Assembly (NCBI GenBank): GCA_943736015.1
Contig: OX031070.1
Span: forward strand, 38,122,173 to 38,186,172
Length of the DNA stretch: 64,000 nucleotides
Source: Tridacna crocea
Lineage: Eukaryota; Mollusca; Bivalvia; Cardiida; Cardiidae
Reading direction: 5' to 3'
In this document: positions 35,623-46,603 of the stretch, piece by piece
Layout of the letters: every line of letters starts with the position of its first letter
Position numbering within the stretch: position 1 is the stretch's first letter
Notes under the pieces: model-generated
Databases searched by the model: none
Told to the model about the DNA's origin: nothing
The model's input: only the letters and a program-made list of their open reading frames with translations
Made by a program: the position numbers and the translations under genes

Positions 35623-35880
35623 CATCCTCGGATACCCCGGGGTCTCCCTATTTGCTACGCTACATCGACCCCTGGGACAATTAATTGAATTTCCCTCGCT
35701 TTACCGCTGGCCGACTGCTGGCTTTTCATTGGTTCCATCATCATTTTGTGATGGGCGAGTGGACTGTACGCTATGACGTTTCGTATCGATTTTCGGCGGC
35801 TGATTCAAAGTTTTATTAGTCAATTGTCCCAGGGTCGATGTAGCGTAGCAAATAGGGAGACCCCGGGGTATCCGAGGATG
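35623..35880 (-). mobile_element. MITE with 9-bp-type target duplication, copy 2
   Basis: 258 bp, same terminal inverted repeats as 10470-10728 but opposite orientation. Flanks TGTGTGAGC (left) and TGTGAGC (right) fit a 9-bp duplication that lost one TG. Confidence 0.8.
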
Positions 35881-36006
35881 TGTGAGCAGGTTAATAAATG
35901 AATACAGATAAAGACAAGAGCCTTTGACAACCATTTTTTCCATGCAACATAATTATTGTTAGTCTACATTTCATCACGTCCATTTCCCTCTTCTGTGATC
36001 TACTTA

Positions 36007-36271
36007 TGTGTGACCCATCACGCAAAAAGGGGCCGTCTGGAAATTCTGTACATCATTTAGATATCAACAGATCAACGATAGTGCAGGTCAGTTTAAGTTG
36101 ATAATTCAGAAATGATTGTATAACATCGTATACAATGACCACTTTTCATACAGGAAATGTCATTAAAACGAAAAGTGTCAACCCTGGTCAGCCTGCGCAA
36201 TTTGCGCAGTCTGACCAGGGATGACACTTTTCGTAGTTCCCAGATGGTCTTTTTTTGAGTGATGGGTCACA
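36007..36271. mobile_element. Family G foldback MITE, copy 2
   Basis: Ends TGTGACCCATCACGCAAAAA and TGAGTGATGGGTCACAT. The internal hairpin GTGTCAACCCTGGTCAG is at 36174-36236. About 90% similar by eye to 14455-14721. Confidence 0.75.
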
Positions 36272-36879
36272 TATTTAAAATGTATTAGAAATTGTTTAGT
36301 TTGAATATACATGTATTTCTACAGAAGTTTTGTAAATGTTTCGTTTTTACTTCAACTTTATATATATATATATTTCTTATTGGTTTACCGAATTCAGATG
36401 TGATACAGTTTAATTATTTATTGAATAAAAGTACTATTTTTGACAATAAAATTAGTTCATCTGAAACTCAATCCATTTCTTGTTAATATAATGTTAGTAT
36501 AATGTACCTAGCAAAATGTTTCAATCCATGTCAGCTTGCACGGATTGCGCTAGTAGACGTGTGGGTGAAAAGTGTCATAGGATAAAATTCCCATTGGACA
36601 AAATCCCAATAGGATAAGACAGTGAATTAACATAGTTGCAAACACTCCACTTGAAAGCTATTATCTTATTACCTTTTTTTTTTATCTTTTGTTGGGGTTC
36701 GGTGAGCTTTTATAGGATTTATGTTGTACGCCTCAGTACTGAAACTGTCAAGTAGACCTTTATTACTTTCGCGTTCCTAAACATACTGTAAAAAGCCAAA
36801 GTTAATATGGTACACAAAATTTAACTTGATGGGGAATTTGTCCGCATTTCTGTTAAGTGCATGGGGCTGCTGTTCAAGG

Positions 36880-37015
36880 GACTTCTTGTCCTATAGGGTT
36901 TTTGTCCTATGGTGATTTCGTCCTATGGGCTTTTGTCCTATGGTGGTGCTTTTGTCCTACGGTGACTTTGTCCTATGGGTTTTTGTCCTATTGGGGTTTT
37001 GTCCGTACTCTATCA
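36880..37015 (+). repeat. TTTTGTCCTATGGG short tandem repeat
   Basis: Repeated TTTTGTCCTATGG/TTTCGTCCTATGGG. The inverse (GGACAAAAGCCC) recurs at 44170-44380. Confidence 0.75.
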
Positions 37016-37143
37016 GGAACTACACTATACAAACAAACAAAGAAACAAACAAACTCACGAACGAACGCACATAAAGAATAGATTCTGCAGTTAACGTATT
37101 ATTTCTTGAATTGATATACTAGTGCTGGTCTATTTCAGATGTT

Positions 37144-37338
37144 TTAACCCTTAACCACATGTCCATATTTTGAACTTGTCCAAATTGTTAGCATATACAG
37201 ACGACAAATAAGATGGCGTTTTATGGTGAAAAATTGAAAGTTTTGGAAACATTTCGAGAAAAGGAGAAAATGTTGGTTACAAGCATTTTCTCTTTTTTTC
37301 CATTTTTTTTAAAGTCTTCTTCCATATGATCGTTAACT
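37144..37338 (-). mobile_element. TTAA MITE, type A (decayed), first of three
   Basis: Minus-oriented flank (TTGTCCAAATTGTTAGCATA) and a decayed hairpin. It ends at the TTAA that starts the next copy. Confidence 0.6.
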
Positions 37339-37560
37339 CTTAACCTTATAATCCCGAATTTTAACTACTCTGAGAAGAAAGCTTTTGAAAACACTGTGCA
37401 AAAAAGAAGAAAATGCTGGTAACCAGCATTTTCTTCTTTTCCCACAATGTTTTCTATCCTTCCCAAAACGAATATCAAATGATGTGTCAGATTTATTTTG
37501 TGATCTGAAAATGCTTTCAATTTAGATAGTTGTAAACTTTTGTCGTTCTGGTAAAGGGGC
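37335..37560 (+). mobile_element. TTAA MITE, type A, second of three
   Basis: GTTAACTCTTAACCTTATAA at left; good palindrome with A-rich outer arm (CAAAAAAGAAGAAAATGC). Right TTAA lost. Confidence 0.75.
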
Positions 37561-37586
37561 GAAAGGTATATTTGTTTGGTAATCGT

Positions 37587-37816
37587 TTAACTCCTTACCA
37601 AACGACAAAATTTTAGACTGATTTAAATTGAAAGCACTTGCAGACGACAAAAGAAACGTGACTCAAAAATTGAAATTTGTTTCCAGGAGGGTAGAAAAAC
37701 ATTGTGGGAAAAGGAGAAAATGCTGGTTACCAGCATTTTCTCCTTTTCCCACAATGTTTTCAAAAGGCTTCTATCTTAGGGTCGTGAAAACCGGGGATTG
37801 TTTGGTAAAACGGTTA
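37587..37816 (-). mobile_element. TTAA MITE, type A, third of three
   Basis: 230 bp with TTAA at both ends and a perfect palindrome, centre GGTTACC. Confidence 0.85.
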
Positions 37817-38099
37817 ATTTCAAAAGTTCAGAACTCTACATGGTGCTGCACAAGTATAATTGATTGGTCGAGTTCAAATATTGACATAAAACGACATGTA
37901 AATGTTACCAATTGTTGTATAAAAACTAATTAGCGACCTAAGAAATCCATTTTTTTTTTTTCCATTTCTATAAAAGTTCATCGCTTCTTATATACAAGTA
38001 TTAATTTATTATCTATGACGTAATAAGACGTAATTGATATCGAGCACCGAAAGATCAGTAGAAATACCACAGAGCTAGCGATTGAAGGGAAAAGCGGGG

Positions 38100-38115
38100 A
38101 AGGGGGGGCAGAGAT

Positions 38116-38148
<33 letters not shown>

Positions 38149-38435
38149 CGAATACTAAATCAAACTCTTTTTTTTTTTCGAAGATCAGTGGTAAAATCGC
38201 AGAAATAGCAAGGGGCAAATCGTTAGATCAACCTGTTTTTTTTTTTCCCTCGAAATTGTTCTAAGCTTTGCAGAGTTAGCCGGGGGTGGGGGGGGGGGGG
38301 GGGCTTGCACCAAACTCTTTTTTTTTTGAAAATTGGTGGAAGTCGGAGAGAGTAAGTAGGGGGTGGGGTGAGAAGGGGTGGGGGTGGGGCGAGTACATAC
38401 ATAAAACTGGTTTTCAACTGGAAGGGGGGGGAAGT
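38100..38435 (+). repeat. GA and poly-G rich tract
   Basis: A GA microsatellite (38116-38148) is followed by G-runs at 38281-38303 (a run of 17 G) and 38358-38391 with repeated GGGGTGGGG. Four or more G-runs could form a G-quadruplex on the + strand. Confidence 0.8.
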
Positions 38436-39459
38436 TACTTAGCTGAGCATAAATTTTTCAAAACTAGCCCTTTACCAGACATTCTCGCGTATAAACTACA
38501 CTTGTGGGATAAAGTGAAAATGCTGGAAACCAGCATTTGACCTTCTCCCGCAGTGTTTTTGGAAGGCGAGATTTTCATTCTCGCCTTCATATGTCAACGC
38601 TCGGCAGCTTGCTGAAAATGCCTCTGAACAGCATTATCAAAACGCCTTTCAAATAATTCGATACTTCTCGAGTGGATTAGAACAAAATAGTGTCGAGACC
38701 ATTGTAAATTTAATCAGAACAGCAAGAAGAAACTTCAAGTTTCTAGAAGGAATGAAATCGATTTCGTAAAAAGCATCGTTTCTGACAAATGCAAAATACT
38801 TTGGATCAGTTCATTGATATAATCACGTTGCTACAGCAACAAACAAACCATAGCTATTATAAGCCAATCGAAAGCTACTAACATGACGTCATTCGGACCT
38901 ACTTCCACTTCACAACGCATAAACAACTAACCAGTGGGATCGTACATGTAAATTTACTATCCCAGAACTAACCAATCGGATAGCTTCTTTGAATGACGTA
39001 CCGCTGATAGACCCCTTTCCTCTGTTGGCAACCTTATTCTGTCTTTTTGAGAAGTAAAATTGAAATAAATTCCTTTGAATCAAGTGTTTAAACAAAATTT
39101 TCTCTTTCAAAGAAATATTTTTCTTTTATCAAAGTTGTGCTTGACTTTATGATTAATGACTAGGTTATTGTTACGCATCGGCGTGGCCGAGTTTTGATTC
39201 CGGAGATCCGTGAAAAGAAAAAAGGTAAATCAGTTTAAATCACAATAGATGTGTCATTTCGAAGCAGTTCTGGTCAGTATGATGTACCGATGTATAGTTC
39301 CAGGCCGATCACTTCTTTCCTTATATACGAGTATGATCGGATTTTACTACGTCAAAAATGACAATAACATGATCTGTAACCGTTTTAACATGCAAAGAAT
39401 TTTAACTTTTTCTTTTGGTCGTCACGTTGCTTAACGTTCAGCAATTATTCATAAATATT

Positions 39460-41480
39460 TAACCATTTACCTTGAAACGACTCTGAAAATCAAGCTTTTA
39501 AAAACATCGAGAGGAGAGGGGAAATTACAATCGGAAATCGGATTTTTTTTTTTTTTTTTTTTCATTTTACCACAATGTTCCTATCAAGAACAAATTTTGT
39601 CGCTAATTTGGGCCACCCTGAATTTGTCATCTGTATGAATCAGTGCTTTCAAATTCAACTTAGTCTGAAATTTCTTTGTCAGGTAAAGAATAAACGCTTA
39701 TCGCAATGATTTGTTATCATAATCACTTACCTCCTTCATTATTAGAACTGAAATTTTTACCTTATATATTCCCATTTATTTTCTTCGAAATAATTTCCTT
39801 CAACTATACACTTTTTTCCAAAACTGAATAACACAATGATAAAATTAACTTGACAGGGAGAATCCCACTGTCCTAGAGTGCATCGGACGTGTTCATGATT
39901 TTCTAAGAACACGGACCAAGGGCCTGTCTCTGTGTATATTTTTGTCGAACAAAGGAATAGGGTGTATCTCAATATTGACAAGTTGGCAATCATTTTGCTT
40001 TCATGTTTGCCGACAAGCTGAACGTAAATTCCGGTTACGCGGGATTAATGAAAGACATGCGTTAATGTCAATGAACTCTTAAATCGTTTATTACGCCTGT
40101 CTCTTTTGAAGACTACGCAGACGATTCTATAGTCTGCACAGAATATGCAATCTTATGTCGGATAAGCTATATTGTAATAACCCGACCAAAACAGCCCAGG
40201 GTGAGGTTGCAATAATTAAGCATTTTTCCCGAGATGTAAAATGCCATTTTCATCAATCCAGCACTCTAGTATAAGGGTTAACAGAGTCATAGATTACAAG
40301 AATCGTATAAACGAAGAACACCTTCTGACGTTCCTTATAGGACCTAAGAAGTCAACCGTCAAATGATGTTGGTTGGTTATTCTTGATAGGATGGTAAACA
40401 TTGCGCAAAACGGAGAAAATGTTTGTTGCCAGTATTTTCTCATGTTCCTGCATGCTTTCAAAATACCTTTCCCTTTCTAAAAAGCCCCATTCTTTAAGGT
40501 CATTAAAACCCAGGACATGTATTGTAATCTAAATTTTAAATCTCCGTTTTGGACATTGAAAGTCGTTTGTTTTGAAAGTCTTTTTCAGTCTTGATAAAGT
40601 ATATTTCAAATAAAATGGTAAACAAATTTTAAAAAAAGCCTTTTAACTGAACGACACTGAAATTTTGACAACCTCAAGGGAAAAAAAGTTTCAAAATACT
40701 TTTGGAAAAGGAAAAAACGCAAGTCACCAATATTTTCTCTTTTTACCACTATGTTTTGTACTTTTTCCCAGCCAAACGGCACATTTTCAGCGGCTCTTAA
40801 CTTATTATCTGCTTTAAATGCTTTAATGCAGACGGTCCTAATTTTTTGTTATTTTCTGAAGGGTTTTGTAAAGGGTTACTAAGATGGAAAACATTGTAGG
40901 AAAGTCAAACAAAAGGTTGATTATCATTATTTGCTACTTTTCCTACAATGCTTTGAAAAGCCTCTTCTTCAACATTGTTGAAAGTCAGTATTGTGATCTA
41001 AAAGGCTGAATCTCAGTTTCTATACTCTAAAATGTACCTTTCAAAAAACTCTTTGCTCTCTGAATAAAATTATCCATGGAATAAAATGGTAAAGACTTTC
41101 AAGAAATCAATCATCTCATTACAGAGTTATAGTTTTAGATCTATCAAAATTGATTGCATTTTCAAGCAAAAACTATTCTTTAATCCTTTACCATACCCCT
41201 TCAAGTACAGTTTTTTTAACAACCCTGAGAAAGAGGCCATTTAAAAACTTAATTTTGAAAAGGAGAAGCTTTCTTGACTCTTTACACGAAGAAAAAAAAT
41301 CAGACTTTCCAAAATTGAATGCATTTTCAGGTAGCAAGTTTTTTATCTGGCACCATTGATGGAACCTGTATGAAATAGGATGGAAGACATTTTAGGAAAA
41401 GGAAAAATGTCAATTAGCACCGTATTCTCAAGTCTTCTTCCTAGAACTTTTAAATTCATTATTGGGGTAACAGAGGGTTA
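39460..41480. repeat. Cluster of decayed TTAA-type MITE remnants
   Basis: Fragments such as CCACAATGTTCCT (39570), GGTAAACATTGCGCAAAACG (40390), ACCACTATGTTTTGTA (40745) and GGAAAACATTGTAGGAAAG (40886) are recognisable relics of the central hairpin and flanks. They form no complete copies. Confidence 0.5.
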
Positions 41481-41925
41481 GATCTACGTTTCTATACAAC
41501 GTAAAAACATATACGGATAACAGCAAATTAAAACTCTTTGCCATCACATAAAACTTTTCCTTCAAATGAAATGGAAAGGAGTTTCAGAAAAGTCCATTCG
41601 TTTTAATTTTTTTCAACATATTTTCACAAGCCCTCTTCAAGTTTGTTTAAACTCAGGATGGTAAACTGGTCTTCATTGCACAGGAACATTGCCAACTCTA
41701 TAGACTTTCCTGTATCAGGAGAGGCGATTTAAGTACAGGAAAATGTATTTCAATATGTTATGCCTATATTCTAAACTCGCCTTCCAACAGTACTTTCAGT
41801 ACTTTGATTACTTTTCCTATCAGCAGCCAAGCGAAACTTCGGCAATGAAGGACGATTGCTTAGTAAACGAGTTTTTCGTGATGACTTGGCAAAACATAAA
41901 CGTTTCAGTTTTATAAAAGTAAGGT

Positions 41926-42070
41926 CCTACGTGGTTTCATGGTAAAGTGTAGGTCTCCTCCTATCCAGGAGGCCCTGAATTCGAGCTTTACTGGTAGCAC
42001 TGGGTTTCTGTTGAAGTGTTCTTGGGCAAAAGACTGCAGAATGTAGCCAAGCACTGTTGAAACCCATGAC
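41926..42070 (+). mobile_element. tRNA-SINE fragment
   Basis: A head-like part GTGGTTTCATGGTAAAGTGT, box B-like GAATTCGAGCTTTAC, and body AGCACTGGGTTTCTG + TTGGGCAAAAGACTGC. Confidence 0.55.
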
Positions 42071-42085
42071 ATATCGTCGGTTTAC

Positions 42086-42315
42086 TTAACCCTTTACCCC
42101 ATAAGGCATTTGTATGGTATCTCTAATTGACCCTAAATAACAGCAAGGATGAAGCTGTTTCTTATGTGTATATGAAACCTTTTGATAGCATAGAAAACAT
42201 TGTGGCAAAAGGTGAAATTGCTCGTCACGAGCAATTTCACCTTTTGCCGCAATGTTTTCCAAAGGATTCCTACAAGCAATGCGTAGAAATGAGTATCTGT
42301 GGAGTAAAGGGTTAA
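42086..42315 (-). mobile_element. TTAA MITE, type B
   Basis: 230 bp, TTAA ends, type B palindrome with centre CTCGTCACGAG. It is followed by a small hairpin CTACAGCTTGTAACAAGCTGTAG (first 20: CTACAGCTTGTAACAAGCTG) at 42332-42354. Confidence 0.88.
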
Positions 42316-42534
42316 AAAACTTCGTCACTACAGCTTGTAACAAGCTGTAGTAACGAGGTTTTTGAAGTAAACAGTTATTGACGTTATATCGCTATGTAAA
42401 ATGTTGATGTGTCACTTGTTTTTCAGACCCAATAATTGTGTTCTCCTTACCTATATGCTATCAAGATAATAAGCAAACAGATGTCAAAAGGAATGCAGCA
42501 ATTCACAGCGAGACTTCATTTACGTAACATTTAC

Positions 42535-42763
42535 TTAACCCTTTACTCCATAGATACTCATTTCTACTCATTGCTTGTAGAAGCCTTTAGAAAACATTGT
42601 GGCAAAAGGTGAAATTGCTCGTCACGAGCAATTTCACCTTTTGCCACAATGTTTTCTATGCTATCAAAAGGTGTCATATACACATAAGAAACGGCTTCAT
42701 CCTTGTTATTATTTAGGGTCAATTAGAGATACCATAGAAATGCCTTATGGGGTAAAGGGTTAA
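42535..42763 (+). mobile_element. TTAA MITE, type B
   Basis: 229 bp with perfect palindrome. Opposite orientation to the copy at 42086, so the two form a large inverted pair 220 bases apart. Confidence 0.88.
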
Positions 42764-42837
42764 TAAACACTTCTACAAATACTGAAGAACAATAATTGCC
42801 ATAAAGGAAATTATAAACTGACAGAAAATAAATGACA

Positions 42838-43029
42838 GAGCTCCAGATAAGAGGGAGTCATGGCAATCTAAATCTGTCATTTCTCTTCCAAACCCTGTGT
42901 TGTGGGTACTCATTAGAATCGTGTCGATGAGACGATTCTAATGAATACCCATAACATAGTGTTTAGTGGAAAATAATTAAAATTTTCAATTATGAAATCA
43001 TAAGATTCACTCCCCTCTGTCTGGAGCTC
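42838..43029. mobile_element. Family E foldback MITE
   Basis: 192 bp from GAGCTCCAGATAAGAGGGAG to CTGGAGCTC; near-perfect centre with one unpaired base (AATCGTGTCG against CGATGAGACGATT). Confidence 0.85.
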
Positions 43030-43060
43030 TGAAATGAGACATGCTCTGCCAAAAGTGAGC

Positions 43061-43517
43061 TTAACTCTTTACCAGACGGCAAATTTTTAGACTTTTCCAA
43101 ACTGAAAGCATTTGCAGGCGTCAATTTCAATGTGGCTCAAAATGGTGCAATGTTTGTTTGGCAAGGTAGAGAACATTGTGGGAAAAGAAGAAAATGCCGG
43201 TTACCAGCATTTTCTTCTTTTCCCACAATGTTCTCAAAAGGCTTCTTTTCCAGTGGCGTTTAATCCTTTACCTGATATGCCAATTTGGGGTTCTTCCATT
43301 TCAGCAGCAAATAAAGATAGGATGTTAAAAATATAGATAAATGAGGATACAAATATCTGATTGACTGGAAAACATTGTGGGAAAAGGAGAAATTGCTCGT
43401 TACGAGCAATTTCTCCTTTTCCCACAATGTTTTCAAAAGCTGTCTGTTGTTGATACGTCAAAAAAAGTATCTATGAAGTAAAGGGTTAAAAGTCGGCATT
43501 GTGTGGTAAAGGGTTAA
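43061..43517 (-). mobile_element. TTAA MITE, type A, interrupted by a type C copy
   Basis: It begins TTAACTCTTTACCAGACGGC with a perfect type A-like palindrome at 43173-43238 (centre CCGGTTACCAGC). The right end AAGTCGGCATTGTGTGG + TAAAGGGTTAA resumes at 43490 after the nested element. Confidence 0.85.
43260..43489. mobile_element. TTAA MITE, type C, nested
   Basis: 230 bp with TTAA at each end, inserted in an internal TTAA of the surrounding type A copy. The palindrome is mosaic (GGGAAAAGGAGAAATTGCTC and mirror) and the termini resemble type B (AGTATCTATGAAGTAAAGGG). Confidence 0.88.
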
Positions 43518-43654
43518 TGCATCTCCGTGATGGACTTTTACCAATCAAGTCATCACATAATATTGGATGATGGATAAACAATAGCCACTTTTTTCTGAAT
43601 AATCGACAAAATCATGAGATAGACTGGTCCTTGGACATACAGAGAATTGATCGA

Positions 43655-43725
43655 TAGCGAAAAGTTTCGGCCCAGGTCAGCCTGCGTGGACAGCGCAGAT
43701 TGACTTGGTCGATACTTTTTGCATT
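43655..43725. repeat. Family F hairpin (decayed)
   Basis: CGAAAAGTTTCGGCCCAGGT and GACTTGGTCGATACTTTTTGC (first 20 shared); core GCCTGCGTGGACAGCGCAG. Confidence 0.6.
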
Positions 43726-44164
43726 GGCATCAAACCCCACCCCCCTTTTGCCAAAGCATGGTTCATATATAGAAAGCATGGACATACTGTATACTAGAAT
43801 ATTCTATCTTTTGTTCGTTATATAAATGTGATTATGAATGTGATATAATAACAATTATTCTTCATTCTAAACTGTGAAGTGAGGTGAAAAAGAATAAAGG
43901 GAAAAAGAAAAGACGATTAACGAAAAATAATCAAGAAAAAGAAGCCGTGAAATGAAATGAACAAAGAGAAATACCGGTCGATGACCGTTTTATTGGAAAA
44001 AGGAATAACAAGCTTTTCACCGAATTTAATTTTTAATTGATCTGACATTGATCTTTGCCGGACATTTCACCTTGAAGCAACTTTGCCAATCTTCACCCTT
44101 TACTGACAGAGAGAAGTTATTGGCACGCGAACAGATAGCGTAGAATTTTCGGGGAACGGTAAAA

Positions 44165-44380
44165 AGCCCACTGGGATAAAAGCCCTCTGGGACAAAAGCC
44201 CACTGGGACAAAAGCCCGATGCGAATTTTGGCACGGAGGACAAAAGCCCACTGCTTATAAAAAAGTGTCAGAAAATCATTTTTCATATCATTTTTGTTAG
44301 AAAAAACATATTAGGAATTTAAGTATATAGGGGAACGGACAAAAGCCCACTGGGACAAAAGCCCACCGAGACAAGTCCAA
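44165..44380 (-). repeat. GGGACAAAAGCCCACT short repeats
   Basis: Several copies of ACAAAAGCCCACTGGGA. The complement resembles the TTTTGTCCTATGGG repeats at 36880. Confidence 0.7.
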
Positions 44381-44599
44381 TCTTTTGAGTCGCATTTAAT
44401 TTCTCGATTGCAAATTCTTTCAGTTTGGACACATTTGTTTTCGTTGGGACTTAAGAGACATGTCAACTGGTGGAAAAAGACAAGCGTAAAAATGTACTGT
44501 CTCGAAACAAGTTTATCTATAAACTATTGGCCCCCTTATTTGTAAACAGTATATAATAATTAACCGACCCTTACAGTGACTTTCATGAGCATATTTGCC

Positions 44600-44680
44600 T
44601 TTGCGGCTAGTGTAAATCAAGATCAGGCTGCACAAAACGTGCAGCCTGATCTTTGATCTACACTATCCGCTTTGCTAAAA
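44600..44680. repeat. Family H foldback hairpin
   Basis: GTGTAAATCAAGATCAGGCT and AGCCTGATCTTTGATCTACAC (first 20 matched); centre GCACAAAACGTGC. Confidence 0.8.
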
Positions 44681-44849
44681 CATTGTAAACAAAAGCAACC
44701 GTGAGATTGAAATTATTTTGGTCGTATTTTTATGGTGCAAAGGCTTTCTGTTGATTTCTGTGGGCCCACTGAGCGTTTAGTCGTCATTAATGTTTCCATT
44801 TTTGTAACAGTGTCTATTGGGAGTGAGGAAATGCACGGAGAAGTTTTGG

Positions 44850-45025
44850 GGGATTATGATGAAAAAAAAACATGACATAAAAAATTACTTATCATATACT
44901 TGTATATGATATTATCAAAATGTTACAATTAATTACGAGGGATTATAATAAAAAAAAAATGACATAAAAAAATTGCTTTTGATATGGATCTACAAATACA
45001 TATACATGATATAATCAAAATGTTA
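44850..45025 (+). repeat. 88-bp tandem duplication over the lectin start
   Basis: GGGATTATAATAAAAAAAAAATG resembles GGGGATTATGATGAAAAAAA, and ATATGATATTATCAAAATGT resembles ACATGATATAATCAAAATGT. The two units are diverged. Confidence 0.65.
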
Positions 45026-45343
45026 GCATTTAGTTATTGGATATTGTGCACACAGACATATATCTTACTTTTAGTGGAGTGCCAAGAAATACGTGATGTC
45101 AAATCGCAACGGCTCTGTAAAACTGTCGAAAGTCCGACGGGCACCGTTCTCGAATCGTCGCCAAGACGGACTACTTTTCAGTGCACTATTTTGTGCGGAC
45201 AGTTCAGTTCTTGCACTGTTTTCAGCTTTAAAAAAGTTCCGTCTGACGGTCCCAGTACGTGTACGCTTTACGGAGGGACCGTATCTTGTGGCACAGAAAG
45301 TTTGTTACCATTTGCATGGTATACTTACAACTTTGGTGATCAG
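44984..45343 (+). CDS. Lectin exon 1: signal peptide and Cys-rich domain
   Basis: 120 codons ending at CAG|GTGAGA. It carries the signal peptide and six or so cysteines of a PAN-like fold. The first part lies in the second unit of an approximately 88-bp tandem duplication (44850-45025). Confidence 0.75.
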
Positions 45344-46243
45344 GTGAGAGGTTCGAGCTTTTCTCTCTTCTACAATGGTTTCATTTTTTGTGATTTTAGA
45401 TACTAGCTATTATTATTATTATTATCATTATTATCATCATCATCTTCTTACACTCATAAAGTTAGGTTTTTGCGTCGAACAGCTGGTGGCTCTGGGATAT
45501 CGGCGTTTTTGGGGACAGCAAGTTATCTTCTTGTGGCAATTGTTTTACTTGTATTGGTGTATTTAACCATAGTACTCATCCATTGTCTATATTTTACTTG
45601 AATGTTTCACTGCAAATTGTGCATCAGGTGTCTTACTGTCATGTTTTTTTTTTTTTTTTCTTAATTGATAGTAACACAACTTCTGATTGGCCTAACCAAA
45701 GGGTTTAGCCAATCAGAAGTTGTGTGGCTTTCTTAATCTATAATAAGACAAAGAACGTTCTAGAGAATAACTGGATGATGAATACGGACGCACTTTTAAA
45801 CGTAAATGACTCAATAAGACTATTAACAATTATTTTTTCATATTCAGCTGTATAGTTGTCCGGATGGTTGGGATGCATACGCACATTCGTGCTATTTATT
45901 GGTACCAGTCAACAAGACCTGGCCTGACAGCAGGGACAATTGCAATAGCATGGGCTCAGTTCTGGCTTCAATCAAGGACGAATCAGAAAACCAATTCATA
46001 ATGGACCTACCAGTGAATAAAGGTTACGGCAACAGGTGTATGTGGCTCGGCGGCCATGACCATAACACGGAAGGTCAATGGGAGTGGCTTTCCGGTGAAC
46101 CCATGATATTTACTAAGTTCGTAACTCCTGAACCTGATGGTGGCTACAACGAAAATGAAATGGGTATCTGGACATCGGGTCTCTGGTTCGATCTGCCTTG
46201 GGACAGTGTTCAGTTTTCAGTGTGTGAGATAACTATATCATAG
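44984..46243 (+). CDS. Secreted C-type lectin domain protein, two exons
   Basis: Exons 44984-45343 and 45848-46243, phase-0 intron (CAG|GTGAGA, TATTCAG|CTG), 251 residues. The hydrophobic stretch MLAFSYWILC..YILLLVEC fits a signal peptide and makes Met 13 (45020) a likely alternative start. The N-terminal half is a Cys-rich segment (CKTV, FQCTILCGQFSSCTVFSF, CTLYGG) resembling PAN/apple-type domains. The C-terminal half is a CTLD starting CPDGWDAYAHSCY, with WLGGHD in place of WIGL, WEWLSG, EPDGG near the EPN position, and VCE at the end. Such proteins bind glycans outside the cell, often as immune lectins or agglutinins. EPD rather than EPN/QPD, WFDL in place of WND and the missing third Cys make the sugar specificity and calcium binding uncertain. 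Confidence 0.82.
45664..45790. mobile_element. Family D foldback MITE (left arm truncated)
   Basis: Core AACTTCTGATTGGCCTAACC and mirror, then the right arm to GATGAATACGG. A T-run replaces the left outer arm. In the lectin intron. Confidence 0.7.
45848..46243 (+). CDS. Lectin exon 2: C-type lectin domain
   Basis: 131 codons plus stop. The whole CTLD sits in one exon, as is common in molluscan lectins. Confidence 0.85.
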   Translation: MYSCPDGWDAYAHSCYLLVPVNKTWPDSRDNCNSMGSVLASIKDESENQFIMDLPVNKGYGNRCMWLGGHDHNTEGQWEWLSGEPMIFTKFVTPEPDGGYNENEMGIWTSGLWFDLPWDSVQFSVCEITIS

Positions 46244-46284
46244 TCGTCCTGTTACGCTCATCCTTTTTTCTGGTAGTTACCTTC

Positions 46285-46370
46285 TGCAAGACGTACACTA
46301 CAGCGCCCTAGCCTAATACTAGAGAAACCCAGAACAGCTGAAATAACATTGAAGACGGTCATGAAAATCA
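46285..46370 (+). mobile_element. tRNA-SINE tail fragment
   Basis: GCGCCCTAGCCTAATACTAG, then AACCCAGAACAGCTGAAATA and ACATTGAAGACGG, a diverged SINE tail. Confidence 0.5.
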
Positions 46371-46592
46371 TTTTACCTCTTACCAAACAATCCCTGTTTT
46401 TTACGACATGAGATGGAAGCCTTTTGAAAACATTGTGGGAAAAGGAGAAAATGCTGGTTTTTCTCCTTTTTCCCACAATGTTTTCTACCTTGCTGGAGAC
46501 AAATTCCAGTTATAAGTTACGTTTATTTTGTCGTCTGCAAGTGCTTTCAATTTGGACCAATCTAAAATTTTGTCGTTTGGTAAAGAGTTTAA
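46371..46592 (+). mobile_element. TTAA MITE, type A with shortened hairpin centre
   Basis: The palindrome lost its central ACCAGCAT part: AAAATGCTGGTTTTTCTCC. Right TTAA 46589-46592. Confidence 0.75.
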
Positions 46593-46603
46593 CAATAAAT
46601 CAC

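Larger units (their letters stand above)
34381..44983. other. Intergenic region between the NLR-like gene and the lectin
   Basis: No gene is recognised in these 10.6 kb. It holds the listed MITEs, a G-rich tract (38281-38440), decayed hairpins and SINE fragments. Within 38580-39470 and 39700-40370 nothing beyond AT-rich sequence is recognised. Confidence 0.6.

Noticed and set aside
38223-38540. Gly/Trp-rich and Pro-rich frames
   Set aside because: These result from poly-G and GGGGTGGGG runs.
39249-39434. Short open frame in the intergenic region
   Set aside because: 61 codons without a recognised domain, repeats or splice signals; expected by chance in this length of sequence.
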